A stretch of DNA of 64,000 nt from Forficula auricularia (GCA_024734495.1 JALMQS010000068.1:62001-126000), one strand, 5' to 3'; positions 31,510-42,010 are shown, counted from the stretch's first letter. Notes: generated by a model not told the origin, from the letters alone. Numbers and translations are program-made.

Positions 31510-32130
31510 ATGATGCTTCTTAAGAAAAGACAAAATCAGTGATCGCTCAAGAGTGTAGACTTGATAATTATCCTAATTAAATAGATTACATTAAATAAAT
31601 TTATTCGTTTAATTACATAAAATATTGAAGCTTTCCGTAAAATTGTACTCTTTTTTGCCTTCTAATTGGTCTCGACCCATAATTATCATTTTGGTTAATT
31701 AAAAAGAGTAATATTTTCCCAAATCGTTTGATAGATAATCAAAGGAATAACTGATTGTTTTTATAAAATAATTATATTTTTCCTATAGAGAAATTCTGTA
31801 AATAGGAGAGTTTTAACATCTCTCTGAAAAACTAACCCACTCCGATAAAACGGCTACATTCCTGTACACATCTATATATACTTAACTATATAAACGAAAT
31901 TGTATTTTCGGATAATCCTCATATAATCCATATCAATTGTTTTTCAATTTGCGATTCTCGACGATGTGATATGGAGCAGATGGTGAGTTTAAAAATAAAT
32001 AAATAAAATTGATTGATCCGTACTAAAAAAGGTAGAAAATAAATTAAAAATAAATAAATAAAAAATGTTGTTATGAAATAGCATCAAAATCTGATCTTGA
32101 GAACATTTTATCTTAATTTTTAAATTTAAG
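31510..32130. other. AT-rich spacer
   Basis: No gene is seen. At 31968-31986 the plus strand has GGAGCAGATG followed by GTGAGT, which would be a strong splice donor, but no matching upstream acceptor or coding frame was found. Confidence 0.3.
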
Positions 32131-32137
32131 TACTTAA

Positions 32138-32585
32138 GGTAGTTCTTTAACAAATGTAAAAATTCAAGAAGTCTTCGAAACTTGGAATATAAGTCATTAC
32201 CTAAAAGCATAATAAACATACAAAATTTGAAGATGATTTACCATACCAAACATGAAATAATTGCAATTAAAAATGAATTTTTTACATATGTAGATTGGGA
32301 AATGATCATTATTTTGTTTTTCATTGAAAGACTAACTTAAAAAAAATTGAAATTATTTATCTCGTAGTTTTGATATAAAATAAAAACAAAACACATTTTG
32401 GCGATTATTTTAGAAAGGGGATATAATATTAATGGCTTAGAAACGATCCATTCATAAAGTGAATATAGTAGTGTAAAAAGTACAGTCATGTTAAAAAACA
32501 TAACCTAAAATTTTAGCACCGTTCATATTTATAGAGTGGTTACGAAACTAAAACATTTTGTGTGGATTGTCGCGAAAGAACTTCC
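32138..32585. mobile_element. TTAA-flanked MITE, copy 1
   Basis: TTAA lies at both borders (32134-32137 and 32586-32589), with ends GGTAGTTCTTT and AAAGAACTTCC as short inverted repeats. Insertion at TTAA is the habit of piggyBac-type elements, but no transposase is present. A longer copy of the same sequence is at 48035-48570. Confidence 0.65.
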
Positions 32586-32654
32586 TTAAGTTCTCATACC
32601 GGTATTTACTTTTTTGAGGTTGTTTACTTACTAAGGATCAATTCGGCCTCAACT

Positions 32655-33051
32655 CAAGGGCGGATCCAGGAATTTTTTATGGGGGGGGGGGAGAATGTAA
32701 ACCTATAAGGTGCCCGATGTATATAAGATCTACTTTTTATCTCGAAAGTGTGTCGCGATCGAATTGTCCAAGGGGGGGGGGTCAGAGACGCCCCCCCCCA
32801 CACACACATAGAACTTTATTTTCAATTTTAAAATTTTTTTAAAAAATAAATGTTTTTTTTTCAAATTTTTTTACAAATTTCATATCTCATATTTTAAGTT
32901 CATTAAAATTAAAAAATTGTTATAAATTCCCTGTCGATTTGGCCGCCGTTTGTTGGCCTCTGCGTGCGGCGCACGTGTTGCACTCCCGCCAGGAACGGGC
33001 CTCTATGGAGGGGGCGGTCGCCCCCTCCGCCCCACCCTGGATCCGCCCTTG
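32655..33051. mobile_element. hAT MITE, CAAGGGCGGATCC ends
   Basis: The left end is CAAGGGCGGATCCAGGA and the right end CCTGGATCCGCCCTTG. The 8-bp duplication CCTCAACT is perfect (32647-32654 and 33052-33059). The interior has G- and C-runs near both ends. Confidence 0.9.
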
Positions 33052-33322
33052 CCTCAACTTTTTTATAGAAAGCGTGTGACGTTTCACTAAATTTACTCGA
33101 TTTCCTTTTTAATTGAAAATCCTGCTTCTAGCAGAAACAAAATTTATTTATATTAATACTGACTAACAATCTTTTAAAACAGAGTCGACATTTAAAAATC
33201 AATCTTCATTTATAAAGATCAGTTTTGAGGATAAAAATACATAAGCAAATAAATAAATTTATTGACAAGTTTTGTAATTTTTTTAATATTAACTTCTTCT
33301 TCTTCTTTCTTCGAAGAAGATA

Positions 33323-34578
33323 ATGGAGTGAAGTAAAAATTTCTGAGCCTTTTTCGTTAGATGGCTTTAATGAGACATATCTCACGATGTATACGTCAGA
33401 TCTGGTCATTCTTTTGTGAGATTTAAAGGTGACATAACGATTTAAACAAAGTTATTTGACAGTTTTGTGTTTGGTGAGGCCAGTTGTGTGTTAGAGCGTT
33501 CCAAAATGAGGTAAAAAAAGAGAAAATTCGATACATTCTTCAGTACCACTACAACCAAATGGAAAAAGCGGAGCAGGCTGCCAAAAAAATTGTGCTGTTT
33601 ATGGACCCAATATGGTATCGAATGCAACAGCAAAGTGGTGGTTCCAACGATTCCGTCCTGGTAATATGGACGTCGAAGATGAGACACGCTCTGGTAGGCC
33701 AATCGTCGAAAATGTCGATAAAATCATGGAAATTATCGAGTCGGACCAGCATGCGAGCACTTATTCCATTGTCCAGGAACTGAAGATTAGCCAAAAAACC
33801 ATTTGGAACCATTTGCTTAAGGCTGGTCTCAAGAAGAAGATCGATGTATGGATGCCAAACGAATTGACACAAAAGAAACTTTAGGACCGAATTGATGCCT
33901 GCGATTTTTCGCTGAATCAATGGCGATGCCGATGGGATGGTGACTGTCGAGGAAAAATGGGTCACATACGAGAAGAACAGGCAAAAAAGATCGTGGTCCA
34001 AGCGCGGTGAGCCGGCCCAAACGATCGCCAATCCCGGATTAAGGGCCAAGATGGTTTTACTGTGTGTTTGGTGGGATTGGAAGGGAATCACCCACTATGA
34101 ACAATCACTCAATTCGGACCTATACTGTCAACAACTGACCAGATTGAAGCAGGCGATGGACGAGAAGCGGCCAGAATTGGCCAATAGGAAGGGTGTTGTG
34201 TTCCATCAAGTGGACGTCAGGCCGCACACATCGTTAACGACGCGCCAGAAGCTCCGAGAGCTTGGATGCGAGGTTATATCGCACCCACCGTATAGCCCAG
34301 ACCTGGGACCAAGCGATTATCACCTTTTAAAGCATTTGCAAAACTTTCTTGATGACAAAACTGGCCTCAAGAGAGGCTTGTGAAAATGAGCTGGTCAAGT
34401 TTTTCATCAATAGGGACGGGGACTTCTTCAACCTCAGAATTATGAGATTGCCTTCAAAAAGTACAAAAGTTATCGAACAAAACTGCGCATATTTGATCTA
34501 AATCGGAAAATTTTAACTTGGTTAATTTTATCTTTGAAATAAAGAGAAAAATGGCTCAGAACTTTTTACTTCGCCTAA
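33323..34578 (+). pseudogene. Mariner transposon, full length, dead transposase
   Basis: Terminal inverted repeats of about 30 bp (GAAGTAAAAATTTCTGAGCC at 33330 and GGCTCAGAACTTTTTACTTC at 34553) with TA outside each. The transposase region between them is broken across frames. Blocks seen are a helix-turn-helix N terminus (RSGRPIVENVDKIMEIIE), VLLCVWWDWKGITHYE, and YSPDLGPSDYHLLKHL with the third aspartate. The first catalytic block reads VEEKW where TGDEKW is usual, and the second reads QVDVRPH where HDNARPH is usual, so two of three metal-binding aspartates are lost. A stop follows KKL near 33883. DD34D mariner; subfamily uncertain. Confidence 0.85.
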
Positions 34579-34659
34579 TATTATCAAGACATTATAAAAA
34601 TATACATAAATTTATAAAATTCATATGTTTGAATTTGTAGAGAAAATATAAATTTCATT

Positions 34660-35345
34660 AATAAATATACAATATAATTTTCATTTCGAATAGAAATTCC
34701 AGTAAAAATCTCCATATCAAATTTCAAGTTATTAGCTCCAGGTAATTCCAGAGAAATCGTAATGAAACCATATAAAAACGTGATTCAGCGGTTCTTTTTT
34801 GTTTCACGTTTTCATATGATTTCATTATGAAATTCATTTTGAAATCACTGGAGCTAATTAATATCTTGAAATTTGATATGGAGATTTATACTTGAATTTC
34901 TATTCGAAATTAAAATTGTATTGTATATTTATTTAATTGAAAAATTTTATCTTGCCGAGAGTAGCAGAGTTGTTGATTCATAAAGAGAAACAAAGAGGTT
35001 GTCCTCTGCTTGATACAAATAAACATCCAAACATATATATCAAATATATATATGTATATATATTATTTATTTGTTTGAGACTATAGTTTCGAAGTTTCGA
35101 GTTTTTAATTCTAACTGGCCAGCTAAAGAGCAAAAAAATCTTCAACCACGATACTGACCCCATGAAAAATAATATTTATAATTAAAAAAGACCGATGATG
35201 AGGGCTAAGCCTTTGAAACTATAGTCTCAAACAAATAAATAATATATATACATATTTAAATTTGATATATATATGTGTGTGTGTTAATTTGAATCAAACA
35301 GAGGATAACCTCTTTGTTTCTCTTTATGTATATTTATTAATGAAA
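34660..35345. repeat. Two adjacent palindromes with a hammerhead-like motif
   Basis: 34660-34932 is a palindrome (CATATCAAATTTCAAGTTATTAGC mirrored near 34855). 34978-35332 is another, tipped by AGAGAAACAAAGAGGTTGTCC and its complement. At 35190 the plus strand has AUGAUGA, GGGCUAAGCC and GAAAC, a hammerhead with the first core base changed. GAGAGTAGCAGAGTTGTTGA near 34957 recurs at 12360, 55245 and 57950. Confidence 0.55.
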
Positions 35346-35443
35346 TTTATATTTTTCTCTACAAATTCAAGCACATGAATTTAATAAATTTGGATTTATT
35401 TCATAGGGACTTGATATTGCTCTATAAATTAAAAAGACTTATC

Positions 35444-35673
35444 TGAAGCTGAAAATGGGTCAGTTTCATAGCGGAATAATAAATGCGTTTGTAAAATGCA
35501 CTGAGTTGATTTATTCAATATTAATATATGATATATATTTGACAAAGAAAAGTATATTGTGTGAGGTGTTTACATCGAGACAGTATGATGAGTAATGAGT
35601 AAAGTACACATGAATGCGTGCGACGCCTTCTCCTATAGAGGAAAGGAAGACGAGGCTGGCGGTTATTTCAACA
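35444..35673 (-). repeat. 3' LTR of the Copia element
   Basis: 230 bp, identical to the 5' LTR. It is followed by the TTATC target copy. Confidence 0.95.
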
Positions 35674-35690
35674 CCCCCTCTCAAACGAAG
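35674..35690 (-). promoter_or_regulatory. Polypurine tract
   Basis: The minus strand reads TTTGAGAGGGGG immediately before the 3' LTR, the position and composition of the plus-strand DNA primer of LTR retrotransposons. Confidence 0.85.
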
Positions 35691-35695
35691 TCTTC

Positions 35696-36451
35696 TCATT
35701 CCTGAAGTCGTAATCCCATCCTTCTTGAGCAAAAGTCGTGTTTTTCCCTCGGTAACGACTTTGTCAGTACATCCGCGGGCATCTCCGTTGTCTGAATGTA
35801 TGCTGTTTCGACTTCTTCATCCTCCAGCGCCTGTCGAATAAAGTGATGCCTAATGTCGATGTGTTTGGTGCGTGAGTGGAACACAGGGTTTTCTGATAAT
35901 TTCAGCGCACCTTGGCTGTCGCTCTTGATCGGGATTGTTGGCTGTGGTTGCCCTACCTGGGCTAAGAGTCGCCTTAAATAGATCGCTTCCCTCGCTGCCT
36001 CAGTAAGTGCCATGTATTCGGCCTCTACACTGGAGAGTGCCACCGTTCGCTGTTTTCTTGCTTCCCACGAGATAGCTGCGCCTCCGAAAGTGAATATGTA
36101 GCCCGAAAATGACTTCCTGTCGATAAGGGAATTTCCCCAATCGGCGTCTACATATCCTTCGACTGGTTTTCCATTCTTCTTGAAGTGTAGTCCCTTGTTG
36201 ATGGTGCCACTTAAGTACCGCAGGACTCTCTTCGCTGCTTTCCAATGGCTTTCGTTGTAAGCAGTATTGAATTGGCTCAGCATGCTCACCGCAAAGGAGA
36301 TGTCTGGTCGCGTCGCTACTGCCAAGTACATCAGCGACCCAACCAACGATCTGAATGGAAATTTCTTCATTTCATCTTCTTCTTGTTTGAGTGGTTTGCA
36401 CAGTTTAATTCCGGCTTCTAATGGAGTATTAAACGGTTTGCAATTCTCCAT
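35696..36451 (-). CDS. Copia RNase H / end of Pol, shifted frame
   Basis: This frame continues the polyprotein where the long frame loses register. Copia landmarks in order: PFRSLVGSLMYLAVATRPDI, the RNase H acidic blocks YVDADWGN, SSVEAEYMAL and SDSQGALKL, then TKHIDIRHHFIR and ADVLTKSLP near the C terminus. RNase H degrades the RNA strand during cDNA synthesis. Translation of this part needs the intact register with the upstream frame, so the methionine at 36451 is probably not a real start. The stop lies about 20 bp before the polypurine tract and LTR, as is usual. Confidence 0.9.
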   Translation of the reverse strand: MENCKPFNTPLEAGIKLCKPLKQEEDEMKKFPFRSLVGSLMYLAVATRPDISFAVSMLSQFNTAYNESHWKAAKRVLRYLSGTINKGLHFKKNGKPVEGYVDADWGNSLIDRKSFSGYIFTFGGAAISWEARKQRTVALSSVEAEYMALTEAAREAIYLRRLLAQVGQPQPTIPIKSDSQGALKLSENPVFHSRTKHIDIRHHFIRQALEDEEVETAYIQTTEMPADVLTKSLPREKHDFCSRRMGLRLQE

Positions 36452-39400
36452 GCCATATTTTTCAAGTATTTCGGAAATATATTTCTTCTGAGAAAGAATA
36501 ATTTCCCCTCTCGATGTGTGAACTCTATTCCTAAGCAGTAGTTCACAATGCCAAGATTTTTCATCTGGAACTTTTTCATTAATTGTTTCTTGATTTCTTC
36601 TATCCGTTCTTCATTCTTCGAAGCGATTAGAAGATCATCTACATACACGCCAATCATTATTTGAGAATTGTTTTCGCCTTTTGTATAGAGGCTTGGATCG
36701 GCGTCAGTTGGCTTGAATCCCATATCCAGTAAAACCTGATGTAGTTTTAAATACCATTGCCTGCCAGATTGTTTCAATCCGTAAAGCGCCTTTTTAAGAT
36801 TGCAGACAACGTTTCCTTCTTTTATTTTATTAAGCATCTTCTTTGCTTCTCTCTTGATGCTATTTTCATTTGACTTGGCCAGTTCCGTCAGTGATTCTTT
36901 AAAACTTTCGGGAATTTCCATATATAATTCTTTATCGAGATCGCCATTTAAATATGCAGAATCGATGTCCAGTTGATGAATCTGCATGTCTTTTTCGACA
37001 GCAATGGCAATCATGGTTCTAATTGTTTCTAAACGGATCACTGGTGAGAACGTTTCTTCATAGTCAATACCGGGTCGTTGAGAAAAACCTCTGGCGACTA
37101 GACGTGCCTTCCTCCTTTCGATACTTCCGTCTTGATTTAATTTTGTTTTTAAAACAAGCTTGCTATCGATGGTTTTACACCCGCTCGGTCGGTTGCATAT
37201 TTGCCAAGTTTTATTTCTGAGGAGAGCCTCATATTCTTTTATAATTGCCTCCTTCCATTTTTGAGAGTCCGAACCATTCAATACATCTTCTGGGGGCTTG
37301 ATGGTATCGAGGGCCATATTCGTGGTCGCTAGGTCTTCCTCTTCGCTAGAGCTAGATGTTTCATCTTCCTCCTCCGCGACGGGGACCATGTTATATTCTT
37401 TTCGCGGCCTTCCTATTCCCTGGCGTTGTCTCCTGGGTCTGCCTCTTCCTCTCTTTAGCTCTGGGGTCTCTTCAGACTCAGATTGATCATCTTCTTTCTC
37501 TTCAACGGTGATTATAGGAGTCGAGTTGGGGGTAGACGTTTTAAATTCGATTTCCAAATAATTTCTATTATTTTCACTTTCAATTTCAATTTTTTCATTC
37601 TCGAAAAATTTTACGTCTCTTGTGATTTTGACGGTTTTGGTTTCTTCTATCCATATTCGATATGCTTTGCTTTCACTTGAGTACCCGACGAGTATTCCTT
37701 CTTGGGAACGGGGCTTGAACTTTCCTTTGTAGTTTTTATTTAAAACAAAAACTTTACATCCAAAAGGCCTTAAATGTGAAATGCCTGTTCTTCTCCCAGT
37801 CCATAATGTGTAGGGGACCTCACAATTTAGTTTGCTATTTGGGCACCTGTTACGAATGTAGCTCGCTGTTGACACTGCTTCAGCCCAGAATTTTTCAGGT
37901 AGTTGCGATTCGATGAGCATACACCTGGCCATGTCCAAAAGAGTTCTGTTCATTCGCTCGGCAGTCCCGTTCTGTTGAGGTGTCTTAGGGCAGCTTAACC
38001 TTCTGCTAATTCCAGATTTGACCAAAAAATTAGAAAATTCTCTTGATAAATATTCCCCGCCGTTGTCCGATTGAAGATATTTTATCTTTTTATTGGTGAC
38101 TTTTTCGGCCCATTCCTTATATTCTTTGAATGCTGAAAAAGCTTCATTTTTATTTTTGATAATTCGCACAACTGTGTATTTAGATTTGTCATCGATGAAG
38201 GTTATAAAATATTTCGCTCCGCCAAGTGATTCTTGATTGATGGGACCGCAGACATCCGTATGTATTATTTCTAGAAGTTCAGTTTTCCTGTCTGACTCCT
38301 TCGGGAACGGTGTCTGTGTCATTTTTCCCATCGAACATATATCGCAAGGTGGCAGGGGTCCTTTAAGTTCTTGAAGGCCTAAAACATTTTCAATTTTTGT
38401 GAGTTTAATTAAATCTCTTTCATTGAGATGACCGAAACGTCGATGCCATTTTATAATTTCCGTTTCCATTTTTGTGGTTTCCGCTGCATTTGCTGTTGGC
38501 ATTTCTAAACTCTGTCTCACATAATAAAGGTCGTTTTTTCGGTCCGCGATGACCTTGAGATTTCCGTTTGAATCTATTATTTTTGCTGTATTTTTGGTGA
38601 ATACTACCTTGTAACCTTTGTTCGTGATCCTGGAGACTGATAATAAATTTGTTCTAAGCTTTGGTACACATAAAACGTTGTCCATTGGAATAGAATTTTC
38701 TGTTTTGCCTATTCGCACGTTCAGATTTACACTGCCTATTCCAGCTACCTGCGTAGTTGATTTGTCGGCCATGGATATATTTTCATTTTCACAAATTTCT
38801 AAATCTATAAAATTTTCTTCGGAGCTCGCCATATGAGCTGTGCATCCACTATCGAGACACCATAAGTTTTCATTTGTATCTTTATGTTTCGATGCCGAGA
38901 GCACGACGTTAAGTACCTGATTGTTTGATCTACGGGCTGAAGATTGGCACGAAGATGCCTTATGGCCGATCTTGTTGCATTTTCTACATTTCCCTTTGAA
39001 TTTATAATTTATTTCATTACCTCGCACTTTTGGTTTATATCTAGTTGCAAGGGCGTTGTCCGGAGCATCGGTTCCTTTGTCTCGCCTGGAGTCGCTTTCT
39101 TCAATAATTTTTGTTCTAAGCGCTTCTGGCTTGGGTAGCTCGTCTCTACTTTCAATAGCACACCTAAAATTTTCAAATTCTTCCGGTAGGCTATAGAGTA
39201 GCATAATTGTTAGAAGTTCTGAATTTATTTTGATATCAAGATTATTTAGTTTATCTACTATATCAAAAAAATGACTCACATGCTCGCGAACATCATCACC
39301 ACTTCTCATTTTATTTAAGATTAGCTGTTTCAGTAAGTGTGCTTTCCTGGCTGGTCCTTTTGATTGATGAATTTCATGAAGTTTTTCCCATAGCTCACTT

Positions 39401-39660
39401 GCAGTTTTACAATCCTTCACACTTTTTAATTCCTTGGGATCGATTACTAAAATTATTTCAGACGAAGCTTTGCCATCGTTTTTGATCCATTCTTTAACGG
39501 CAGCCGGCGGGTCTGCAGGCTTTGGAATTTTTCCATCCACGTATTCCCAGAGATCATTTTTTATAAGTATGGCTTTTACTTGAATTTTCCACGTATCGAA
39601 GTTTTCACGTCCTAACGGCTCAATGCGTACAGCAGACATTATTTTATTTTCTTGGATCAC
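36418..39660 (-). CDS. Copia Gag-Pol polyprotein (gag, protease, integrase, reverse transcriptase)
   Basis: 1080-codon frame. It makes the capsid and enzymes for reverse transcription and integration in cytoplasmic particles. In order: a UBN2-type gag region (about residues 1-215); a CX2CX4HX4C zinc knuckle (C225, C228, H233, C238); a protease with DSG at 270-272; a pre-integrase HHCC motif (H406, H411, C439, C442); an integrase with D469, D532 and E568 spaced D-35-E; a basic AT-hook-like stretch (RGRGRPRR, 738-745); and reverse transcriptase with LDIDSAYLNG near 897 and YVDD at 1006-1009. The frame then runs out of register near residue 1056 and ends 24 codons later. The start is M1 at 39660; M8 (39639) is an alternative. 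Order PR-IN-RT is diagnostic of Copia. One missing base (or a sequencing error in a T-run) is the only defect seen. Confidence 0.93.
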   Translation of the reverse strand: MIQENKIMSAVRIEPLGRENFDTWKIQVKAILIKNDLWEYVDGKIPKPADPPAAVKEWIKNDGKASSEIILVIDPKELKSVKDCKTASELWEKLHEIHQSKGPARKAHLLKQLILNKMRSGDDVREHVSHFFDIVDKLNNLDIKINSELLTIMLLYSLPEEFENFRCAIESRDELPKPEALRTKIIEESDSRRDKGTDAPDNALATRYKPKVRGNEINYKFKGKCRKCNKIGHKASSCQSSARRSNNQVLNVVLSASKHKDTNENLWCLDSGCTAHMASSEENFIDLEICENENISMADKSTTQVAGIGSVNLNVRIGKTENSIPMDNVLCVPKLRTNLLSVSRITNKGYKVVFTKNTAKIIDSNGNLKVIADRKNDLYYVRQSLEMPTANAAETTKMETEIIKWHRRFGHLNERDLIKLTKIENVLGLQELKGPLPPCDICSMGKMTQTPFPKESDRKTELLEIIHTDVCGPINQESLGGAKYFITFIDDKSKYTVVRIIKNKNEAFSAFKEYKEWAEKVTNKKIKYLQSDNGGEYLSREFSNFLVKSGISRRLSCPKTPQQNGTAERMNRTLLDMARCMLIESQLPEKFWAEAVSTASYIRNRCPNSKLNCEVPYTLWTGRRTGISHLRPFGCKVFVLNKNYKGKFKPRSQEGILVGYSSESKAYRIWIEETKTVKITRDVKFFENEKIEIESENNRNYLEIEFKTSTPNSTPIITVEEKEDDQSESEETPELKRGRGRPRRQRQGIGRPRKEYNMVPVAEEEDETSSSSEEEDLATTNMALDTIKPPEDVLNGSDSQKWKEAIIKEYEALLRNKTWQICNRPSGCKTIDSKLVLKTKLNQDGSIERRKARLVARGFSQRPGIDYEETFSPVIRLETIRTMIAIAVEKDMQIHQLDIDSAYLNGDLDKELYMEIPESFKESLTELAKSNENSIKREAKKMLNKIKEGNVVCNLKKALYGLKQSGRQWYLKLHQVLLDMGFKPTDADPSLYTKGENNSQIMIGVYVDDLLIASKNEERIEEIKKQLMKKFQMKNLGIVNYCLGIEFTHREGKLFFLRRNIFPKYLKNMAWRIANRLILH

Positions 39661-39715
39661 GTGAATTCCTTTGTCTTCGTTTGACTTTCTTTGTCTCGGT
39701 TCACTCAGAGTATTT

Positions 39716-39734
39716 TAACACCGGGCTCATAACC
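39716..39734 (-). promoter_or_regulatory. Primer binding site for half a tRNA-Met
   Basis: Directly inside the 5' LTR the plus strand reads CACCGGGCTCATAACC. That is the primer strand, and it looks like the anticodon arm of a methionine tRNA, with CAT as the anticodon and the end just past it. Copia-group elements are known to prime from a cleaved 5' half of initiator tRNA-Met in this way. Confidence 0.7.
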
Positions 39735-39964
39735 TGAAGCTGAAAATGGGTCAGTTTCATAGCGGAATAATAAATGCGTTTGTAAAATGCACTGAGTTGA
39801 TTTATTCAATATTAATATATGATATATATTTGACAAAGAAAAGTATATTGTGTGAGGTGTTTACATCGAGACAGTATGATGAGTAATGAGTAAAGTACAC
39901 ATGAATGCGTGCGACGCCTTCTCCTATAGAGGAAAGGAAGACGAGGCTGGCGGTTATTTCAACA
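39735..39964 (-). repeat. 5' LTR of the Copia element
   Basis: 230 bp, starting TGTTGAAATAACCGCC on the minus strand and ending AGCTTCA. A TATATATCATATATTAA stretch about the middle could serve as the TATA region. It is identical to 35444-35673 by eye. Confidence 0.95.
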
Positions 39965-40456
39965 TTATCTTTATAAATGAAGATCGATTATTAATTCGAT
40001 TTTTAATTATAATTCAAATATTTTAAATAATTATATTTTTGAATAGTAACAATTTTTTATTTTGTAGGTATATTTATATTTATTTTTGTGTCTTGATGAA
40101 GACAATAAATAGTAATATCTTAAGCTTGACAATAAATTTAATAATGTTTAGAGCACCGAGCAACGCTCGGTAACTTTTTGCCTCTAAATCAGGGGTCGGG
40201 GAACCGGGGTAAATTACCCCAAATGGGGTAAAAATGAAACTATCGGGGGTAAAAATGACATTTTTTAAATTTTTTATTTTATAAACTATTGTTAGTTCGA
40301 TAGCTTTTCCAGGAATTCAAAATCTTAAAATTAATAAAAGTTAAAAAAAATATATAAAAACATTAATAAAAGTTATGCATTTTTTGTCATGATGAGTGTT
40401 GGTGATTTTTTTTCTTTTTAAAAAGCAGTCAGTTAAACCCGGCAAGAAATCGGCTG

Positions 40457-40549
40457 AATGCCGAGGATTGTATTCAAATTGCGCTCATGTCAAAAAGTCC
40501 TAATTTTGAAGTTATTTTAGCGAAAATGAAACATCATTTTTCTAAAACG
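40457..40549 (+). pseudogene. hAT transposase C-terminal fragment
   Basis: A 31-codon open stretch reads NAEDCIQIALMSKSPNFEVI and ends near KHHFSKT. It resembles the last block of ZBED5/SCAND3-like hAT transposases, where NAE..R.ALS...P.FE precedes a terminal H-x-SH. The upstream frame is closed. The match is from memory of the family pattern, so confidence is moderate, but the hAT ends and 8-bp duplication around it support the reading. Confidence 0.55.
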
Positions 40550-40639
40550 TAAAAGCGTTTGAATTATGTTAATGTTTACAATTTTTATTTACTTACAGAG
40601 AGTTTTCATGTAAATTCCAATTAATTCAATAAATAATAA

Positions 40640-40805
40640 ATAAGTGCCTCGAGCACCGAGCGATGCTCGGTAACTTTTTGCTTCTAAATAGCTTAAGTTT
40701 CAAATTTCAAGGCTCTGCGACTTTCCGAAGACGATATATGAACGATTAAAATATTTATTTTTCGACATGACTAATTTACACCCCTTCCCTTATTTTGACC
40801 CTTTT
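40640..40805 (+). repeat. GCTTAAGTTTCAAATTTCAAGG repeat inside the hAT element
   Basis: CACCGAGCGATGCTCGGTAAC leads into GCTTAAGTTTCAAATTTC and CCGAAGACGA, as at 25605 and 41335. Its presence inside the hAT copy shows the repeat moved after the hAT insertion, or that the hAT captured it. Confidence 0.55.
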
Positions 40806-41334
40806 AAATCATGAAGAAGGAGGTATGATCATTCGAATTGTCGGATTTTTAAGAGAATAAAATTGATATACTATTAAACTATTTTATAGAAAAATACATT
40901 TATTTAAACAAATTGGCAAATTCTAATATATAATAACATTTGTAATGATCTATTAGTGCAATTTAAAATAAAAAATAAACAATTAATTTTATTAAAAATA
41001 AATTGAAAGAAATGTAATTATAAATTTTTATTCCAACAACCATCTGTGAATAATTATTTCAATTAACAAAAAACCCATCATAAACAACTTATCAGAAGAT
41101 GAAACCTTGATAGATCGAATTGTCAACACAAAAACCTGCCTAACCCGTAAATTTCATCGAAATCGTTGAGCACCTTTTCAACAAACCGATTCTAAATATA
41201 TATACAAGAATTGCACGTTTAATATAAAAAGATAAGATACATTTACCTTGCTTTTTTTGCTTTTCATTTAGGGGTAATAGCGACCTATGGAAAAATATTT
41301 TGGGGAAATAGCTAAAAAAGTTCCCCGACCGCTG

Positions 41335-42010
41335 CTCTAAATAGCTTAAGTTTCAAATTCCAAGCTTCTGCGACTTTACCGAAGACGATATAATGAATGA
41401 TTAAAATATTTATTTTACGACACTCCTAATTTACACTCCCTTCCTTTATTTCAATCGGATTAATATCTAAGCACGACTAATAATTCATGACACTTGATAA
41501 GTACACTAATTTTTAAAAAAATCGTTAGTACCGTTTTTGAGAAAATCAAAAAAAAAAACGAAAAAATCTTTCATGTAAATGTCCACTTCCGATGTTCCGA
41601 TTTCAATCAAACGCTTCTAGCCTATATCAAGCTTAAGTTTTGAATTTCGTAGCTCTGAGATTTATGGTTGCGAAATAAAAGGTAGGTGGGAATACATTCT
41701 TACGTACGTAAACATAAACTTCCGGTACTTCTATTTTAGTCAAAATCTTGTCGTACTTCTTGTAGCCTCTAGATAGTTTAAGTTTCAAATTTCAAGTCTC
41801 TGCGACTTTCCAAAGACGAGATATGAACGATTAAAATATTTATTTTGCGACATGACTAATTTACACCTCCTTCCTTTATTTCAATCGGATTAAAATGTAT
41901 ACACGGCTAATAGCTCATGAGACTTGATAAGTACACCAATTTTTAGCGAAATCGTTTTCGAGAACCCGCTTGCTTATATATATATATAAGAATTGCCCAT
42001 TTAATAATAT
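41335..42010 (+). repeat. GCTTAAGTTTCAAATTTCAAGG family repeat, tandem blocks
   Basis: Continues the repeat that begins before 40190 (GAGCACCGAGCAACGCTCGG near 40151). Two blocks at 41341 and 41768 share the motif order seen at 25605-26262 and end near TATATATAAGAATTGCC. No coding capacity. Confidence 0.6.

Larger units (their letters stand above)
35444..39964 (-). mobile_element. Complete Copia LTR retrotransposon
   Basis: Two 230-bp LTRs flank a minus-strand gag-pol frame, giving 4521 bp in all. A perfect 5-bp target duplication TTATC lies at 35439-35443 and 39965-39969. The LTRs start TG and end CA on either strand and appear identical base for base, so the insertion is recent. A primer site follows the 5' LTR and a purine tract precedes the 3' LTR. 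The single visible defect is a frame change in the reverse transcriptase region near 36491-36497. Confidence 0.95.
40190..41334 (+). mobile_element. Decayed hAT transposon, 1.15 kb
   Basis: The ends are CAGGGGTCGGGGAAC and GTTCCCCGACCGCTG. The duplication CTCTAAAT is perfect (40182-40189 and 41335-41342). Most of the interior is AT-rich and non-coding, but a fragment of transposase remains at 40457-40549, so this is an internally deleted, mutated copy rather than a pure MITE. It interrupts a GCTTAAGTTTCAAATTTC repeat. Confidence 0.88.

Noticed and set aside
36418..39660. Host gene for a zinc-knuckle protein
   Set aside because: Protease, integrase, reverse transcriptase, LTRs and target duplication show it is a Copia element.
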